NCBI RefSeq assembly: GCF_000717025.1
Contig: NZ_JNXG01000021.1
Span: 138,393 to 202,392, forward strand
DNA from: Streptomyces atroolivaceus
GTDB taxonomy: Bacteria; Actinomycetota; Actinomycetes; Streptomycetales; Streptomycetaceae
DNA: 64,000 nt
Direction: 5' to 3'
The notes under the pieces were generated by a model. The model did not search any database, was not told where the DNA came from, and was given only the letters and a program-made list of their open reading frames with translations. This document shows, piece after piece, positions 1-8,205 of the stretch (position 1 is the stretch's first letter; every line of letters begins with the position of its first letter). A program made the position numbers and the translations under genes.

Positions 1-1
1 C

Positions 2-565
2 GTGAGCGTGCCGAAGGGCCCCGGCGGCCAGCCGTGGACGTATCTCCAGCCGCCCCTCGGCCTGGCCAACGGGGTCAGCAACCTGGACCCGTCCCCGCTC
101 CACCCCTTCGGCCACGGGCTCTCGTACACCTCGTTCGCCTGGGAGCCCGGTGCCGACGTGCCGGCCGAACTCCCCACCGACGGCGAGACGGACCTGGAGA
201 TCACGGTCCGCAACACCGGCGTGCGCGACGGCGCCGAAGTGGTCCAGCTCTACGTCCACGACCCGGTCGCCCAGACCACTCGCCCCGAGGCGCGGCTGAT
301 CGGCTACGCCAGGGTGCCGCTCCTGGCGGGGGAGTCCCGGAGGGTTGTCTTCCGCTTCCACCCGGACCTGGTCTCCTTCACCGGGACCGGCGGACGCCGG
401 ATCGTCGAGCCCGGCGATCTGGAGCTGCGTTTCGCCACGTCCAGCGACGTGGCCGATGTGAAGCACACCGTACGGCTGCGTCTCACCGGAGCGGAGCGCA
501 CCGTCGACCACCGGCGCCGCATGGTCTGCGCCACGTCGGTCGACGCGCTGGTCGCACAGAACTGA
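2..565 (+). CDS. GH3 family glycosidase, C-terminal fragment (5' end outside window)
   Basis: Only the last ~187 codons are present and the reading frame enters from the left edge, so the GTG at position 2 is probably internal. The sequence HPFGHGLSYTSF near residue 36 is the usual late motif of glycoside hydrolase family 3. It is followed by a fibronectin-III-like domain (residues ~55-160) with the typical VQLYVHDP strand. Beta-glucosidases and beta-xylosidases of this family hydrolyse terminal beta-linked sugars from oligosaccharides. A xylanase and an alpha-glucuronidase lie downstream on the same strand, so a xylosidase role is plausible, but the catalytic domain is not visible and specificity cannot be read. 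Confidence 0.85.
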   Translation: MSVPKGPGGQPWTYLQPPLGLANGVSNLDPSPLHPFGHGLSYTSFAWEPGADVPAELPTDGETDLEITVRNTGVRDGAEVVQLYVHDPVAQTTRPEARLIGYARVPLLAGESRRVVFRFHPDLVSFTGTGGRRIVEPGDLELRFATSSDVADVKHTVRLRLTGAERTVDHRRRMVCATSVDALVAQN

Positions 566-591
566 CGGGCGGGGGCGCGTACCCCCTGCCC

Positions 592-629
592 GCCTGCTCC
601 GCACACCCCCAGGGGTGTGCGGAGCAGGC
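592..629 (+). terminator. Strong hairpin after the GH3 gene
   Basis: Perfect 18-bp inverted repeat (592-609 and 612-629), closing on only two bases, so the real loop is slightly larger. It begins 26 bp after the GH3 stop and has no T-run. It separates the GH3 gene from the xylanase, which has its own control element just downstream. Confidence 0.8.
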
Positions 630-631
630 TG

Positions 632-644
632 TCGAAACTTTCGA
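632..644. promoter_or_regulatory. Candidate xylanase operator, TCGAAACTTTCGA
   Basis: A perfect 13-bp palindrome around a central C lies 64 bp before the xylanase start. As I recall, CGAAA/TTTCG palindromes are described upstream of Streptomyces xylanase genes as negative elements bound by LacI-type xylan-responsive repressors. The match and position are seen; the binding protein is inferred and is not encoded nearby. Confidence 0.7.
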
Positions 645-707
645 AGGGCTACCCCCGCGCGGCTGACGGCTTCGCGTCCACGCGCCATCAACGGAAAGGT
701 ACCTGTC

Positions 708-1811
708 ATGCTCAAGCCAATTCGCTCGGTCGCGGTCGGCGCGGCTGCCGCCGTGCTCCTCGTCTCGGCGTTCACCCTCTCCAGCGCCTCCGCCGCCACC
801 GAGGACAGCGGCCGGCGCGGCGGGAAGGGCCACAGCGCGGCCCCTCAGACACTCGGCACCCTCGGCCAGAAGGCCGGGCTCCGCATCGGCACGGCCGTCA
901 ACGCCACGGCCCTGGCCGAGGACGCGCCCTACCGGGCCAAGGTCGCGGGCGAGTTCTCCTCCGTCACGGCGGAGAACGCCATGAAGTGGGAGGCGGTCGA
1001 GCCGCAGCGGGGCACGTACGACTGGGCCGCCGCCGACGAGCTCGTCGACTTCGCGAAGAAGAACAGGCAACTGGTCCGCGGCCACACGCTGGTCTGGCAC
1101 AGTCAGCTGCCCGCCTGGCTGAACAACGGCGACTTCACCGCCGAGGAGCTCCGGGAGATCCTGCACCAGCACATCACCGACCAGGTCACACACTTCAAGG
1201 GCAAGATCTGGCAGTGGGACGTCGTCAACGAGGCCTTCAACGAGGACGGCACGCTGAGGGACAGCATCTGGCTCCGGAAGCTCGGCCCCGGCTACATCGC
1301 GGACGCCTTCCGCTGGGCCCACGAAGCAGACCCCAGGGCCCGGCTGTTCATCAACGACTACAACATCGAAGGCGTCAACGCGAAGAGCACGGCCCTCCAC
1401 GAACTGGTCACCGGACTGCGCGAGCAGCGCGTGCCCGTCCACGGAGTGGGGATCCAGGGCCACCTGGGCGTCCAGTACAGCGCGCCGCACGACATCGCCG
1501 ACAACATGCTGCGCTTCGACCGGCTCGGCCTCGAGACCGCGATCACCGAGGCCGACGTCCGGATCCCCATGCCGGCCGACAGTACGGAGCTCGAGGCGCA
1601 GGCCGAGGGCTACGGCGTCCTGCTGCGGGGCTGCCTCCTCACCCCGGGCTGCAACGACTTCACGGTCTGGGGCTTCACCGACACCTACTCGTGGGTGCCG
1701 GACACCTTCCCAGGCCAGGGCGCGGCCAACATCTTCGACGCGGACTACGCCCCCAAGCCCGCCTACAGCACCCTGCGCCAGACCCTGGCGCTGGCCGCCG
1801 GCAGGCACTGA
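708..1811 (+). CDS. Secreted GH10 endo-1,4-beta-xylanase
   Basis: A 367-residue retaining xylanase that cuts the beta-1,4 backbone of xylan outside the cell. Residues 1-30 form a Sec signal peptide (LKPIR, then a hydrophobic stretch ending ASA-A). The rest is a single GH10 barrel. WDVVNEAF carries the acid/base Glu175 and ITEADVRI the nucleophile Glu281; WHSQLPAW and TAENAMKWE are further family signatures. There is no carbohydrate-binding module, so it is a short catalytic-only form. The ATG at 708 follows GGAAAGG at a normal distance; an in-frame upstream start would lose the signal peptide. The GH115 gene downstream suggests joint action on glucuronoxylan, with regulation by the palindrome at 632-644. 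Confidence 0.95.
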   Translation: MLKPIRSVAVGAAAAVLLVSAFTLSSASAATEDSGRRGGKGHSAAPQTLGTLGQKAGLRIGTAVNATALAEDAPYRAKVAGEFSSVTAENAMKWEAVEPQRGTYDWAAADELVDFAKKNRQLVRGHTLVWHSQLPAWLNNGDFTAEELREILHQHITDQVTHFKGKIWQWDVVNEAFNEDGTLRDSIWLRKLGPGYIADAFRWAHEADPRARLFINDYNIEGVNAKSTALHELVTGLREQRVPVHGVGIQGHLGVQYSAPHDIADNMLRFDRLGLETAITEADVRIPMPADSTELEAQAEGYGVLLRGCLLTPGCNDFTVWGFTDTYSWVPDTFPGQGAANIFDADYAPKPAYSTLRQTLALAAGRH

Positions 1812-2146
1812 ACCAGACCACCACCATCACCACCGGTGGCCGACGAGAGAGGTGATGCTCGTCGGCCACGCCGGCCGGGACGGCATCCCACACCATGGCG
1901 ACGGCCCCATCGGACGCAGGCGCGTCGTGGCCCGCGGCATCATTCCCGCCCTGGTCCGCCGCGCCCGGGGGCCGGCCGCTCGCCATCGTCACGTCCGGGG
2001 CCGCGTCGCTGGTGGTGTGCGACGTGGCCGGACTGATCGCTCCCGGGCCCGACGACGCCGACGGCGCGGTCGCCGCCGCGCTCCCGGACGGGGGCGGCGA
2101 ACCGGAACGGCCTGCCGGACAGCTGCCAGGGGCTCACGCCCGTCCA
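1812..2146. other. No recognisable gene (xylanase to GH115 interval)
   Basis: About 335 bp with open frames of 66-128 codons in several phases. None has a convincing ribosome site plus a recognisable family, and their Arg/Pro/Ala-rich translations look like GC-driven frames. It may be a remnant of a lost gene, but I cannot assign it. Confidence 0.5.
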
Positions 2147-2170
2147 ATTTGTCATGCGTATGAACAAAAT
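2147..2170. promoter_or_regulatory. Imperfect AT-rich dyad before the GH115 gene
   Basis: ATTTGTCAT and ATGAACAAAAT face each other across GCGT, with one or two unpaired bases. The AT-rich patch stands out in this GC-rich DNA and ends just before the ribosome site of the GH115 gene. It could be an operator or an mRNA hairpin. Confidence 0.35.
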
Positions 2171-2180
2171 GGAGAGCGAC

Positions 2181-5100
2181 ATGGACAAGCACACCAGCCG
2201 CAGATCGGTCCTCGGGGCCGGCCTCGGATTCTCGGCGCTGGCGGCGACGCCGCTCGGATCGCTGATGGGACTGACGGGTGAGGCCGCCGCCACGCACGCA
2301 GGCTCCGGACGCTCCCCGGCGGTCCGCCCGACCGACCCCGGCGCGTACATGTCGTTCACGCCCCGATCCAACGCCTTCCCCCTGGTCAGGGCCGGCAGGG
2401 CGGCGCCGATCGTGGTCAGCGACAAGGACCACGCGGGCGTCGTCCGGGTGGCCGGTGACCTCCGCGACGACATCGAGCGCGTCACCGGCGTCCGACCCGC
2501 GCTCTTCCGGAACGAGGCACCGCGAAGCCGGGAGATCGTCCTCGTCGGAACCATCGGCCGCAGCCCTCTGATCGACGGCCTGATCGCCGCGGGCAGGCTG
2601 AAGGTCTCGGAGGTCGAGGGCAAGTGGGAGACCAGCCTGCAGACCGTCGTCGAGAAGCCGCTGCCAGGCGTCGACCGGGCCTTCGTCATCGCGGGCAGCG
2701 ACCAGCGCGGCACGGTGTTCGGCGCGTACGACGTCTCCCGGGGCATCGGCGTCTCGCCCTGGTACTGGTGGGACGACGTGGTCCCCGTACACCGTGACGC
2801 GCTGTACGTCCTGCCCGGCCGGTACAGCCAGGGCACCCCCGCCGTGAAGTACCGCGGCTTCTTCATCAACGACGAGAACCCGGCGCTCGGCACCTGGGCC
2901 CCCGCCTTCTTCGGCCCCGGCAAGGCGCCCGGCTTCGAAGGCGGGTTCAACGCCGCCTTCTACGCCAAGATCTTCGAAGTGATGCTGCGCCTCAAGGCCA
3001 ACTACCTCTGGCCCGCGGTCTGGGGCCGCGCCTTCGCCGAGGACGATCCGGAGAACCACGCCGCCGCGAAGGCCTACGGCGTGGTCATGGGCACCTCGCA
3101 CGAAGCGCCCATGATGAGGGGGATCGAGGAGTGGAACAGGCACGCCGTCGCCGCCGTGCGCGACAGTGCGGGAAACATCACCAAGCCGGGCCACGACCCC
3201 TACGGCGGCACAGGCGAGTGGTCCTTCCGCCGCAACGCCGAGGCCATCAAGGCCTATTGGCGGGAGGGCGTCCGCCGCATGGCGGACGAGGACTTCGAGG
3301 GTGTCGTCACCCTCGGCATGCGCGGCAACGGTGACGTCAGCCTTCCGGACGGCGACGGCATCGACCTGATGACCGAGATCATCGCCACCCAGCGCACGAT
3401 CCTCGCCGAGGAGCTCGGCGCCGCCGACGCCGTCCCGCAGGTGTGGACCCTCTACAAGGAGGTCCAGCACTACTGGGACCGCGGACTGCGCGTGCCGGAC
3501 GACGTCACCGTCGTCCTCACCGACGACAACTGGGCCAACGTCCGCAAGCTGCCGGACCTGAAGAAGGATGCCCGCGGCGGCGGTTACGGCCTCTACTACC
3601 ACTTCGACTACGTGGGGGTGGGGCGCAACTACAAGTGGGTCGACACCGCGTCGCTCCCGAACATGTGGGACCAGCTCCACCAGAGCACCGCCTACGGCAA
3701 CCACGGACTCTGGGTCACCAACGTGGGCGACCTCAAGGGCAACGAACTGCCCACCCAGTTCTTCCTGGAGTACGCCTGGGACCCCGGACGCTGGCCCCTG
3801 GAGGCGCTCCCGGAGTGGGAGGAGCGCTACGCCGCACAGAACTTCGGCGAGCGGCAGGCCGAGGAGATCGCGGAGATCCTGCGGACGTACGCCCGCCTGC
3901 AGTCCCGCCGCAAACCCGAGCTGCTCAACCGGAAGATCACCGTCGACCCGGCCAAGGATCCGGCGACGGACCCGTCCGCCATCGTCTACGACGACCGGGC
4001 GACGCCCTTCAGCATCGTCGACTACCGCGAGCTGGAGCGGGTCACCGAGGACTGGCAGCGCCTGGACGCCGCCGCGGAGCGCGTCCGGCGCGGTCTGCCC
4101 GCGTCCGCCCGGGACGCCTGGTACGAACTCGTCGGATACGCCGTCCGGGCCACCGCCAATCTGTACGCCCTGCGGGAGGCGGAGTTCACCAACCTGCACT
4201 ACGCACCCCAGGGCAGAGCCCTGACCAACCAGCTCGCGGCCACCGCCGAGGCGGGGCTGGCCGAGGACTTCGCCCTGGCGCGGCGCTTCAACACCGAGGT
4301 GGCCGGCGGCAAATGGGAGGGCTTCCAGACCCAGCCGCACATCGGGTACGGGGATGTGGACCGCTACGGGCCCAACGCCCCCTGGCAGCAGCCCGAGCTG
4401 GACGACGTGGCGATAGCGGACGAGATCTATCCCGCGGTGCGGCGCATCGAGCTCCCGCGCGAGGCCGAGATGGGCGTGGCCGTCGACGGCTCGCCCGACT
4501 GGTGGCCGGCATCCGGCGGCGAGGCGGTCCTGCCGGTCTTCAGCCCGTACCAGAGCCAGCCCGCCCAGTACGTCGAGGTGTTCAACCGGGGGACCGAACC
4601 CTTCGAGTTCCGCATCCGTACCGGTGCCTCCTGGCTGATCGCCGACCGGACCCGTGGCCGGGTGGACGCCCAGACCCGGGTCACCTTCCGCGTCGACTGG
4701 GCGCGGGCCCCGAAGGGGACCACGAGGGTCCCCGTCACCGTCTCGGGCCCCGGCGGCAGCGAGGTCGCGGTCACGGCAGTGGTCAACCGGCCGCGCCTGG
4801 AGCGCGCAGAGCTCAAGGGCTTCGTCGAGGCCAACGGATACGTCTCCGTCGAGGCCGACCACTTCCACCGGGCGGTGGGCCGCGACGACATCTCCTGGCG
4901 GCGGATTCCGGACATCGGCCGCACCGGATCGGGGATGGAGCCCTTCCCGGTCACCGCCGCGCGGCAGACCCCGGGAGGCCGTGGGCCCAGGCTGGAGTAC
5001 CGGGTCAGCCTGTTCACGACCGGGCCGGTCACCGTCTGGGCGTATCTGTCGCCCCGCAACAACGCCCTGGCGGCCGACGGGCTGACGTATGCCGTCTCCT

Positions 5101-5360
5101 TCGACGACGACGCCCCGCAGTCCGTCAACATCACCGAGGTGACGGGGGCCGACGACGGCACCATGAACCCGCAGTGGGCCCGCAACACCTCGGACAACGT
5201 CAACCGCACCGGCACCGCGCACCACATCGGCCGGGCGGGGGCCCACGTGCTGAAATTCTGGATGGTCGACCCGACCGTGGTACTCCAGAACCTCGTGGTG
5301 GACACCGGCGGTCTCAAGCCCAGCTATCTGGGCCCGCCGGAGAGTCTCCGGCTGAGCTGA
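2181..5360 (+). CDS. GH115 xylan alpha-1,2-glucuronidase, Tat-exported
   Basis: A 1059-residue enzyme that removes (4-O-methyl)glucuronic acid side chains from xylan. The start at 2181 is chosen for its GGAGAG site 4 nt upstream; the earlier ATG at 2154 lies inside a dyad with no ribosome site. Residues 5-12 (TSRRSVLG) are a twin-arginine motif followed by a hydrophobic stretch, so export is by Tat. Family signatures are MGTSHEAPM, TLGMRGNGD, VLTDDNWANVR, YYHFDYVG and VTNVGDLKGNELP. The last ~200 residues match the family's C-terminal beta-sandwich domain. Length is normal. With the GH10 and GH3 enzymes it completes a glucuronoxylan set. Confidence 0.95.
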   Translation: MDKHTSRRSVLGAGLGFSALAATPLGSLMGLTGEAAATHAGSGRSPAVRPTDPGAYMSFTPRSNAFPLVRAGRAAPIVVSDKDHAGVVRVAGDLRDDIERVTGVRPALFRNEAPRSREIVLVGTIGRSPLIDGLIAAGRLKVSEVEGKWETSLQTVVEKPLPGVDRAFVIAGSDQRGTVFGAYDVSRGIGVSPWYWWDDVVPVHRDALYVLPGRYSQGTPAVKYRGFFINDENPALGTWAPAFFGPGKAPGFEGGFNAAFYAKIFEVMLRLKANYLWPAVWGRAFAEDDPENHAAAKAYGVVMGTSHEAPMMRGIEEWNRHAVAAVRDSAGNITKPGHDPYGGTGEWSFRRNAEAIKAYWREGVRRMADEDFEGVVTLGMRGNGDVSLPDGDGIDLMTEIIATQRTILAEELGAADAVPQVWTLYKEVQHYWDRGLRVPDDVTVVLTDDNWANVRKLPDLKKDARGGGYGLYYHFDYVGVGRNYKWVDTASLPNMWDQLHQSTAYGNHGLWVTNVGDLKGNELPTQFFLEYAWDPGRWPLEALPEWEERYAAQNFGERQAEEIAEILRTYARLQSRRKPELLNRKITVDPAKDPATDPSAIVYDDRATPFSIVDYRELERVTEDWQRLDAAAERVRRGLPASARDAWYELVGYAVRATANLYALREAEFTNLHYAPQGRALTNQLAATAEAGLAEDFALARRFNTEVAGGKWEGFQTQPHIGYGDVDRYGPNAPWQQPELDDVAIADEIYPAVRRIELPREAEMGVAVDGSPDWWPASGGEAVLPVFSPYQSQPAQYVEVFNRGTEPFEFRIRTGASWLIADRTRGRVDAQTRVTFRVDWARAPKGTTRVPVTVSGPGGSEVAVTAVVNRPRLERAELKGFVEANGYVSVEADHFHRAVGRDDISWRRIPDIGRTGSGMEPFPVTAARQTPGGRGPRLEYRVSLFTTGPVTVWAYLSPRNNALAADGLTYAVSFDDDAPQSVNITEVTGADDGTMNPQWARNTSDNVNRTGTAHHIGRAGAHVLKFWMVDPTVVLQNLVVDTGGLKPSYLGPPESLRLS

Positions 5361-5387
5361 CCGGAGCGGGACGAGGAGGCGGCAGGG

Positions 5388-5792
5388 ATGAGTATCGAGA
5401 TCCGGGACACCGAGGGGCACCGTGCGACGCTGCAGGTGGCCCCCGGGCCTGCGGAAGGGCCGCTCCAGGTCGGGATCCTGATCGAGGGCCCCTCGGCGGA
5501 CGCCTCCTGGTCCTGCTCCCCGGCCGCTGCCAGGGAACTGGCCGCGGCGCTCGTCGCGGCGGCCGGTGAGGCGGAGAACGCGCGGCCGGCCGAACCCGTC
5601 ACCGTCAAGGCGTGTGAGCTGCTGCGCGGCGACGTGCGGGACGGGGACAGGCTCATGACGGTCGAGGCCGTCAGGACGGACGGGGCCGGTGTGCAGGTGA
5701 CCTGGACCTCAGGAGGCGGACGCAGCTGGAGCCAGATGTACGAGGCGGATGCCGACATCCGGCTCCGCCGCCGGCTGCGGCCGGGGAGGTGA
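5388..5792 (+). CDS. Small conserved-type hypothetical protein
   Basis: A 134-residue acidic soluble protein without signal peptide or membrane segment. It begins 27 bp after the GH115 stop with a GGCAGG-like site, so it could be the last gene of that transcript. I see alternating beta-strand patterns and an Ala-rich helix at ~42-60, but no known domain. The high third-position GC supports coding. Function unknown. Confidence 0.6.
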   Translation: MSIEIRDTEGHRATLQVAPGPAEGPLQVGILIEGPSADASWSCSPAAARELAAALVAAAGEAENARPAEPVTVKACELLRGDVRDGDRLMTVEAVRTDGAGVQVTWTSGGGRSWSQMYEADADIRLRRRLRPGR

Positions 5793-5798
5793 GCGGCG

Positions 5799-5870
5799 TC
5801 GTACGGGCCGCTCGTATTTCGACGATCGCCGTAGTACGGTGATTATCGTAGTACGGTGAATGTCGTACGA
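5799..5870. promoter_or_regulatory. Repeated CGTAGTACGGTGA elements, candidate ArsR operator
   Basis: Two identical 13-bp direct repeats lie at 5830-5842 and 5847-5859, 17 bp apart, followed by GTCGTACGA; GTCGTACGG lies just upstream at 5799. The segment CGACGATCGCCGTA (5820-5833) resembles CGACGATCCTCGTA at 7800-7813, before the ArsR gene. The repetition is direct observation; binding by that ArsR protein is inferred. Confidence 0.55.
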
Positions 5871-5900
5871 GCGACGGCCCCGGCGTGCCGGGGCCGTCGC
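5871..5900 (+). promoter_or_regulatory. Leader hairpin before the old-yellow-enzyme gene
   Basis: A perfect 13-bp stem (5871-5883 with 5888-5900) and CGTG loop, placed between the repeat operator and the start codon at 5936. If transcription starts in the repeats it lies in the 5' leader. It may also end transcripts coming from the upstream gene. Confidence 0.55.
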
Positions 5901-5935
5901 GCCGCCCGCCCCGTCCCGAGGAATCGGAGCCCCCT

Positions 5936-7036
5936 GTGAGTGCACTGTTCGAGCCCTACGTCCTGCGGTCGCTGACCATTCCCAACCGCATCTGGATGGC
6001 CCCGATGTGCCAGTACAGCGCGGAAGTGTCAGGGCCCGACGCGGGTGTGGCCAACGATTGGCACTTCGCCCACTACGGTGCCCGCGCGGTCGGCGGAACC
6101 GGCCTCGTCCTCGTCGAGGCCACCGCCGTCAGCCCGGAGGGCCGCATCAGCCCTGCGGACCTCGGCATCTGGAACGACCGCCAGGTGGAGGCGTTCCGCC
6201 GGATCACCGACTTCCTCGACGGCCAGGGGACCGTGCCGGGAATCCAGCTCGCCCACGCCGGACGGAAGTCGTCGACCGACCGTCCCTGGCGCGGCGGAGC
6301 CCCCATCGGCGTCGGGGACCCCGAGGGCTGGGAACCCGTCGCCCCGAGCCCTCTCGCGTACGACGAGTCCCACACGGTGCCCGCCGAGCTGAGCGTCGAG
6401 GACATCCAGCAGGTCGTGCGGCAGTTCGCCGACGCCGCCGCCCGGGCGCTCGAAGCGGGCTTCAGGGTCGCCGAGATCCACGGGGCGCACGGCTATCTGA
6501 TCGGCCAGTTCCTCTCCCCGCACAGCAACCACCGCACCGACCTCTACGGCGGGTCCTTCGAGAACCGCACACGCTTCGCACTGGAGGTCGTGGACGCCGT
6601 GCGCGCCGTGTGGCCCGAGGACCTCCCGCTGTTCTTCCGTATCTCCGCCACCGACTGGCTGACCGAGAACGCGGACGACCCGCGCGAGGGCTGGACCGCC
6701 GACGACACCGTCCGCTTCGCACGTGAGCTGCTCGACCACGGCGTCGACCTGCTGGACGTCTCGACCGGCGGACTGGCGCCGAAGGCGCGGATTCCCGCGG
6801 AGCCCGGTTACCAGGTGCCCTTCGCCCAGCGGGTACGCGACGAGACCGGCCTTCCGGTGGCAGCGGTAGGGCTGATCACCGACCCCGTGCAGGCGGAGAA
6901 GATCCTCGCCGACGGCAGCGCGGACGCCGTCCTGCTGGGCCGCGAACTGCTGCGCGATCCCCACTTCGCCCGAAAGGCCTCGCGCGAACTCGGTGGTGAC
7001 GTCAGGACGCCCGAACAGTACGCCCGGGCGGTGTGA
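5936..7036 (+). CDS. NADH:flavin oxidoreductase, old yellow enzyme family (YqjM-like)
   Basis: A 366-residue FMN-dependent ene-reductase that uses NAD(P)H to reduce activated C=C bonds, acting on electrophilic enones or quinones in the cytoplasm. MAPMCQYS places Cys25 where YqjM-class enzymes have their flavin-tuning cysteine. EIHGAHGY supplies the substrate-binding His pair. NHRTDLYGGSFENR and a C-terminal phosphate-binding loop (DAVLLGRELL) are also present. The GTG at 5936 has GGAG 6 nt upstream and gives the usual N-terminus (LFEPYVLRSLTIPNRI). The methyltransferase and ArsR regulator follow on the same strand, and related sequence elements before this gene and before arsR suggest shared repression. 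Confidence 0.92.
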   Translation: MSALFEPYVLRSLTIPNRIWMAPMCQYSAEVSGPDAGVANDWHFAHYGARAVGGTGLVLVEATAVSPEGRISPADLGIWNDRQVEAFRRITDFLDGQGTVPGIQLAHAGRKSSTDRPWRGGAPIGVGDPEGWEPVAPSPLAYDESHTVPAELSVEDIQQVVRQFADAAARALEAGFRVAEIHGAHGYLIGQFLSPHSNHRTDLYGGSFENRTRFALEVVDAVRAVWPEDLPLFFRISATDWLTENADDPREGWTADDTVRFARELLDHGVDLLDVSTGGLAPKARIPAEPGYQVPFAQRVRDETGLPVAAVGLITDPVQAEKILADGSADAVLLGRELLRDPHFARKASRELGGDVRTPEQYARAV

Positions 7037-7051
7037 CGCCGCCTCTGTCGG

Positions 7052-7057
7052 TACGCT
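7052..7057 (+). promoter_or_regulatory. Candidate -10 (TACGCT) for a leaderless transcript
   Basis: TACGCT ends 8 nt before the methyltransferase ATG, and no Shine-Dalgarno site intervenes. This geometry predicts transcription starting at or very near the start codon. The same hexamer and spacing precede the gene at 20555. Confidence 0.45.
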
Positions 7058-7065
7058 GAGCCGCG

Positions 7066-7794
7066 ATGTTCACTCCCCAGGGCCCCACACTGCGCGAACT
7101 GGCCGTCCAGGCGTTCTCCTCGACGATGCGCGGATACGACCTGCTCGCCCCGAAATTCGACCTGACGCCCTACCGGACCCCGGACCGGGTGCTCGAAGCC
7201 GTCGCCGACGCGGTGCGGCCCCTCGGGCCGTTCGGCCGGGGCCTGGACGTCTGCTGCGGTACCGGGGCGGGCGCGGGTGTGCTGCGTGGGCTCTGCGGGG
7301 AGCGGGTCACCGGCGTCGACTTCAGCGCCGGCATGCTCGAGGTCGCCAGGGCCGCACACGGCGGCAACGACACCGGCCCGGTGGTCGACTGGGTCCGCGC
7401 CGACGCCCTGGCACTGCCGTTCGCGCGCGCGTTCGACCTCGCCCTGAGCTTCGGGGCGTTCGGCCATTTCCTGCCTGAGGAACGTCCCGGACTCTTCGAT
7501 CAGGTCTACGCGGCGCTGCGGCCCGGTGGTCTCTTCGTCTTCCCGGTGGGCGCGCCGCCCGCGGTGGGCTCCCGGGCGTACTGGTCGCTGCTCGGCTTCG
7601 ATCTGGCCATGCGGGTGCGCAACGCACTGTGGCGTCCGCCCTTCGTCATGTACTACCGCACGTTCCCGCTCGCCGGTGTGGTGGACGACCTCGTGGGCAC
7701 CGGATTCACGGTGCGGCTGCTGCCTCTTGAGGAGTTCGGCCGGAGGCCGGACGGCAGCCCGCGTGTCCGGCTCGTGGTGGCGGCACGTGGATAA
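7066..7794 (+). CDS. Class I SAM-dependent methyltransferase
   Basis: A 242-residue cytoplasmic enzyme of the UbiE/Methyltransf_11 type. Motif I is LDVCCGTGAGAG (~residues 62-73), followed by VTGVDFSAGML (motif II, acidic end of strand 2) and LALSFGAFGHF (motif IV). The C-terminal part is longer than the bare fold and rich in aromatic residues, suggesting a substrate lid. The substrate cannot be predicted. It starts 29 bp after the reductase stop, probably from its own leaderless promoter. Confidence 0.88.
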   Translation: MFTPQGPTLRELAVQAFSSTMRGYDLLAPKFDLTPYRTPDRVLEAVADAVRPLGPFGRGLDVCCGTGAGAGVLRGLCGERVTGVDFSAGMLEVARAAHGGNDTGPVVDWVRADALALPFARAFDLALSFGAFGHFLPEERPGLFDQVYAALRPGGLFVFPVGAPPAVGSRAYWSLLGFDLAMRVRNALWRPPFVMYYRTFPLAGVVDDLVGTGFTVRLLPLEEFGRRPDGSPRVRLVVAARG

Positions 7795-7797
7795 AAC

Positions 7798-7813
7798 TAC
7801 GACGATCCTCGTA
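7798..7813. promoter_or_regulatory. Dyad TACGA-N6-TCGTA before arsR
   Basis: The inverted repeat lies 33 bp before the ArsR start codon. Together with the flanking C it contains CGACGATC followed by CGTA, as in the repeat region before the old-yellow-enzyme gene. This fits an autoregulatory site. Confidence 0.5.
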
Positions 7814-7845
7814 CAATGGACCCCCCTGCACGAAGTGGAGCCACC

Positions 7846-8193
7846 GTGACGACGAACGCCGCTCGCGTGCTCGCCCACCCCTCACGCGAGGAGATCCGCG
7901 TGGAGGGCGTGCTCCACGCGCTCTCCGATCCGGTCAGGCTCCGGATCGTGCGCCAGCTGGCCGGCGCGACCGACGAGCAGGCCTGTTCGCGCTTCGATCT
8001 CCCGGTGTCCAAGTCCACCACCACGCACCACTTCAGGGTGCTCCGCGAGAACGGCGTGATCTCCCAGTTCTACCGGGGCACGGCCAAGCTGAGCTGTGTG
8101 CGGACCGAGGATCTCGACGCTCTCTTCCCCGGTCTGCTCGACAGCGTCCTCGGCGGAGCGGACCTGCAGGCCGAGCGCCTCGGCCAGGGCTGA
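7846..8193 (+). CDS. ArsR-family winged-helix regulator
   Basis: A 115-residue DNA-binding repressor. ALSDPVRLRIVRQL starts the HTH domain, and STTTHHFRVLRENGVI is the recognition helix and wing region. GTG at 7846 is preferred because GTGGAG lies 5 nt upstream; the ATG at 7816 falls in the promoter dyad. A Cys sits in EQACSRFDLP, but no clear metal site of the CxCxxC or HxH type is seen, so a redox or electrophile signal is as likely as a metal. It probably controls itself and the upstream reductase gene. Confidence 0.88.
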   Translation: MTTNAARVLAHPSREEIRVEGVLHALSDPVRLRIVRQLAGATDEQACSRFDLPVSKSTTTHHFRVLRENGVISQFYRGTAKLSCVRTEDLDALFPGLLDSVLGGADLQAERLGQG

Positions 8194-8205
8194 CCGCCTC
8201 CGCCG

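Noticed and set aside
483..1808. A 441-codon minus-strand frame across the xylanase gene
   Set aside because: Antisense shadow of an intact GH10 enzyme with a signal peptide and both catalytic Glu residues.
1836..2281. Overlapping frames after the xylanase gene (66-128 codons)
   Set aside because: Proteins are low-complexity with no family resemblance, and the longest overlaps the true start of the GH115 gene.
1989..5420. A 1143-codon open frame on the minus strand opposite the GH115 gene
   Set aside because: No domain or ribosome site; its Val/Gly/Arg/Asp-rich composition mirrors the antisense of a genuine GH115 gene.
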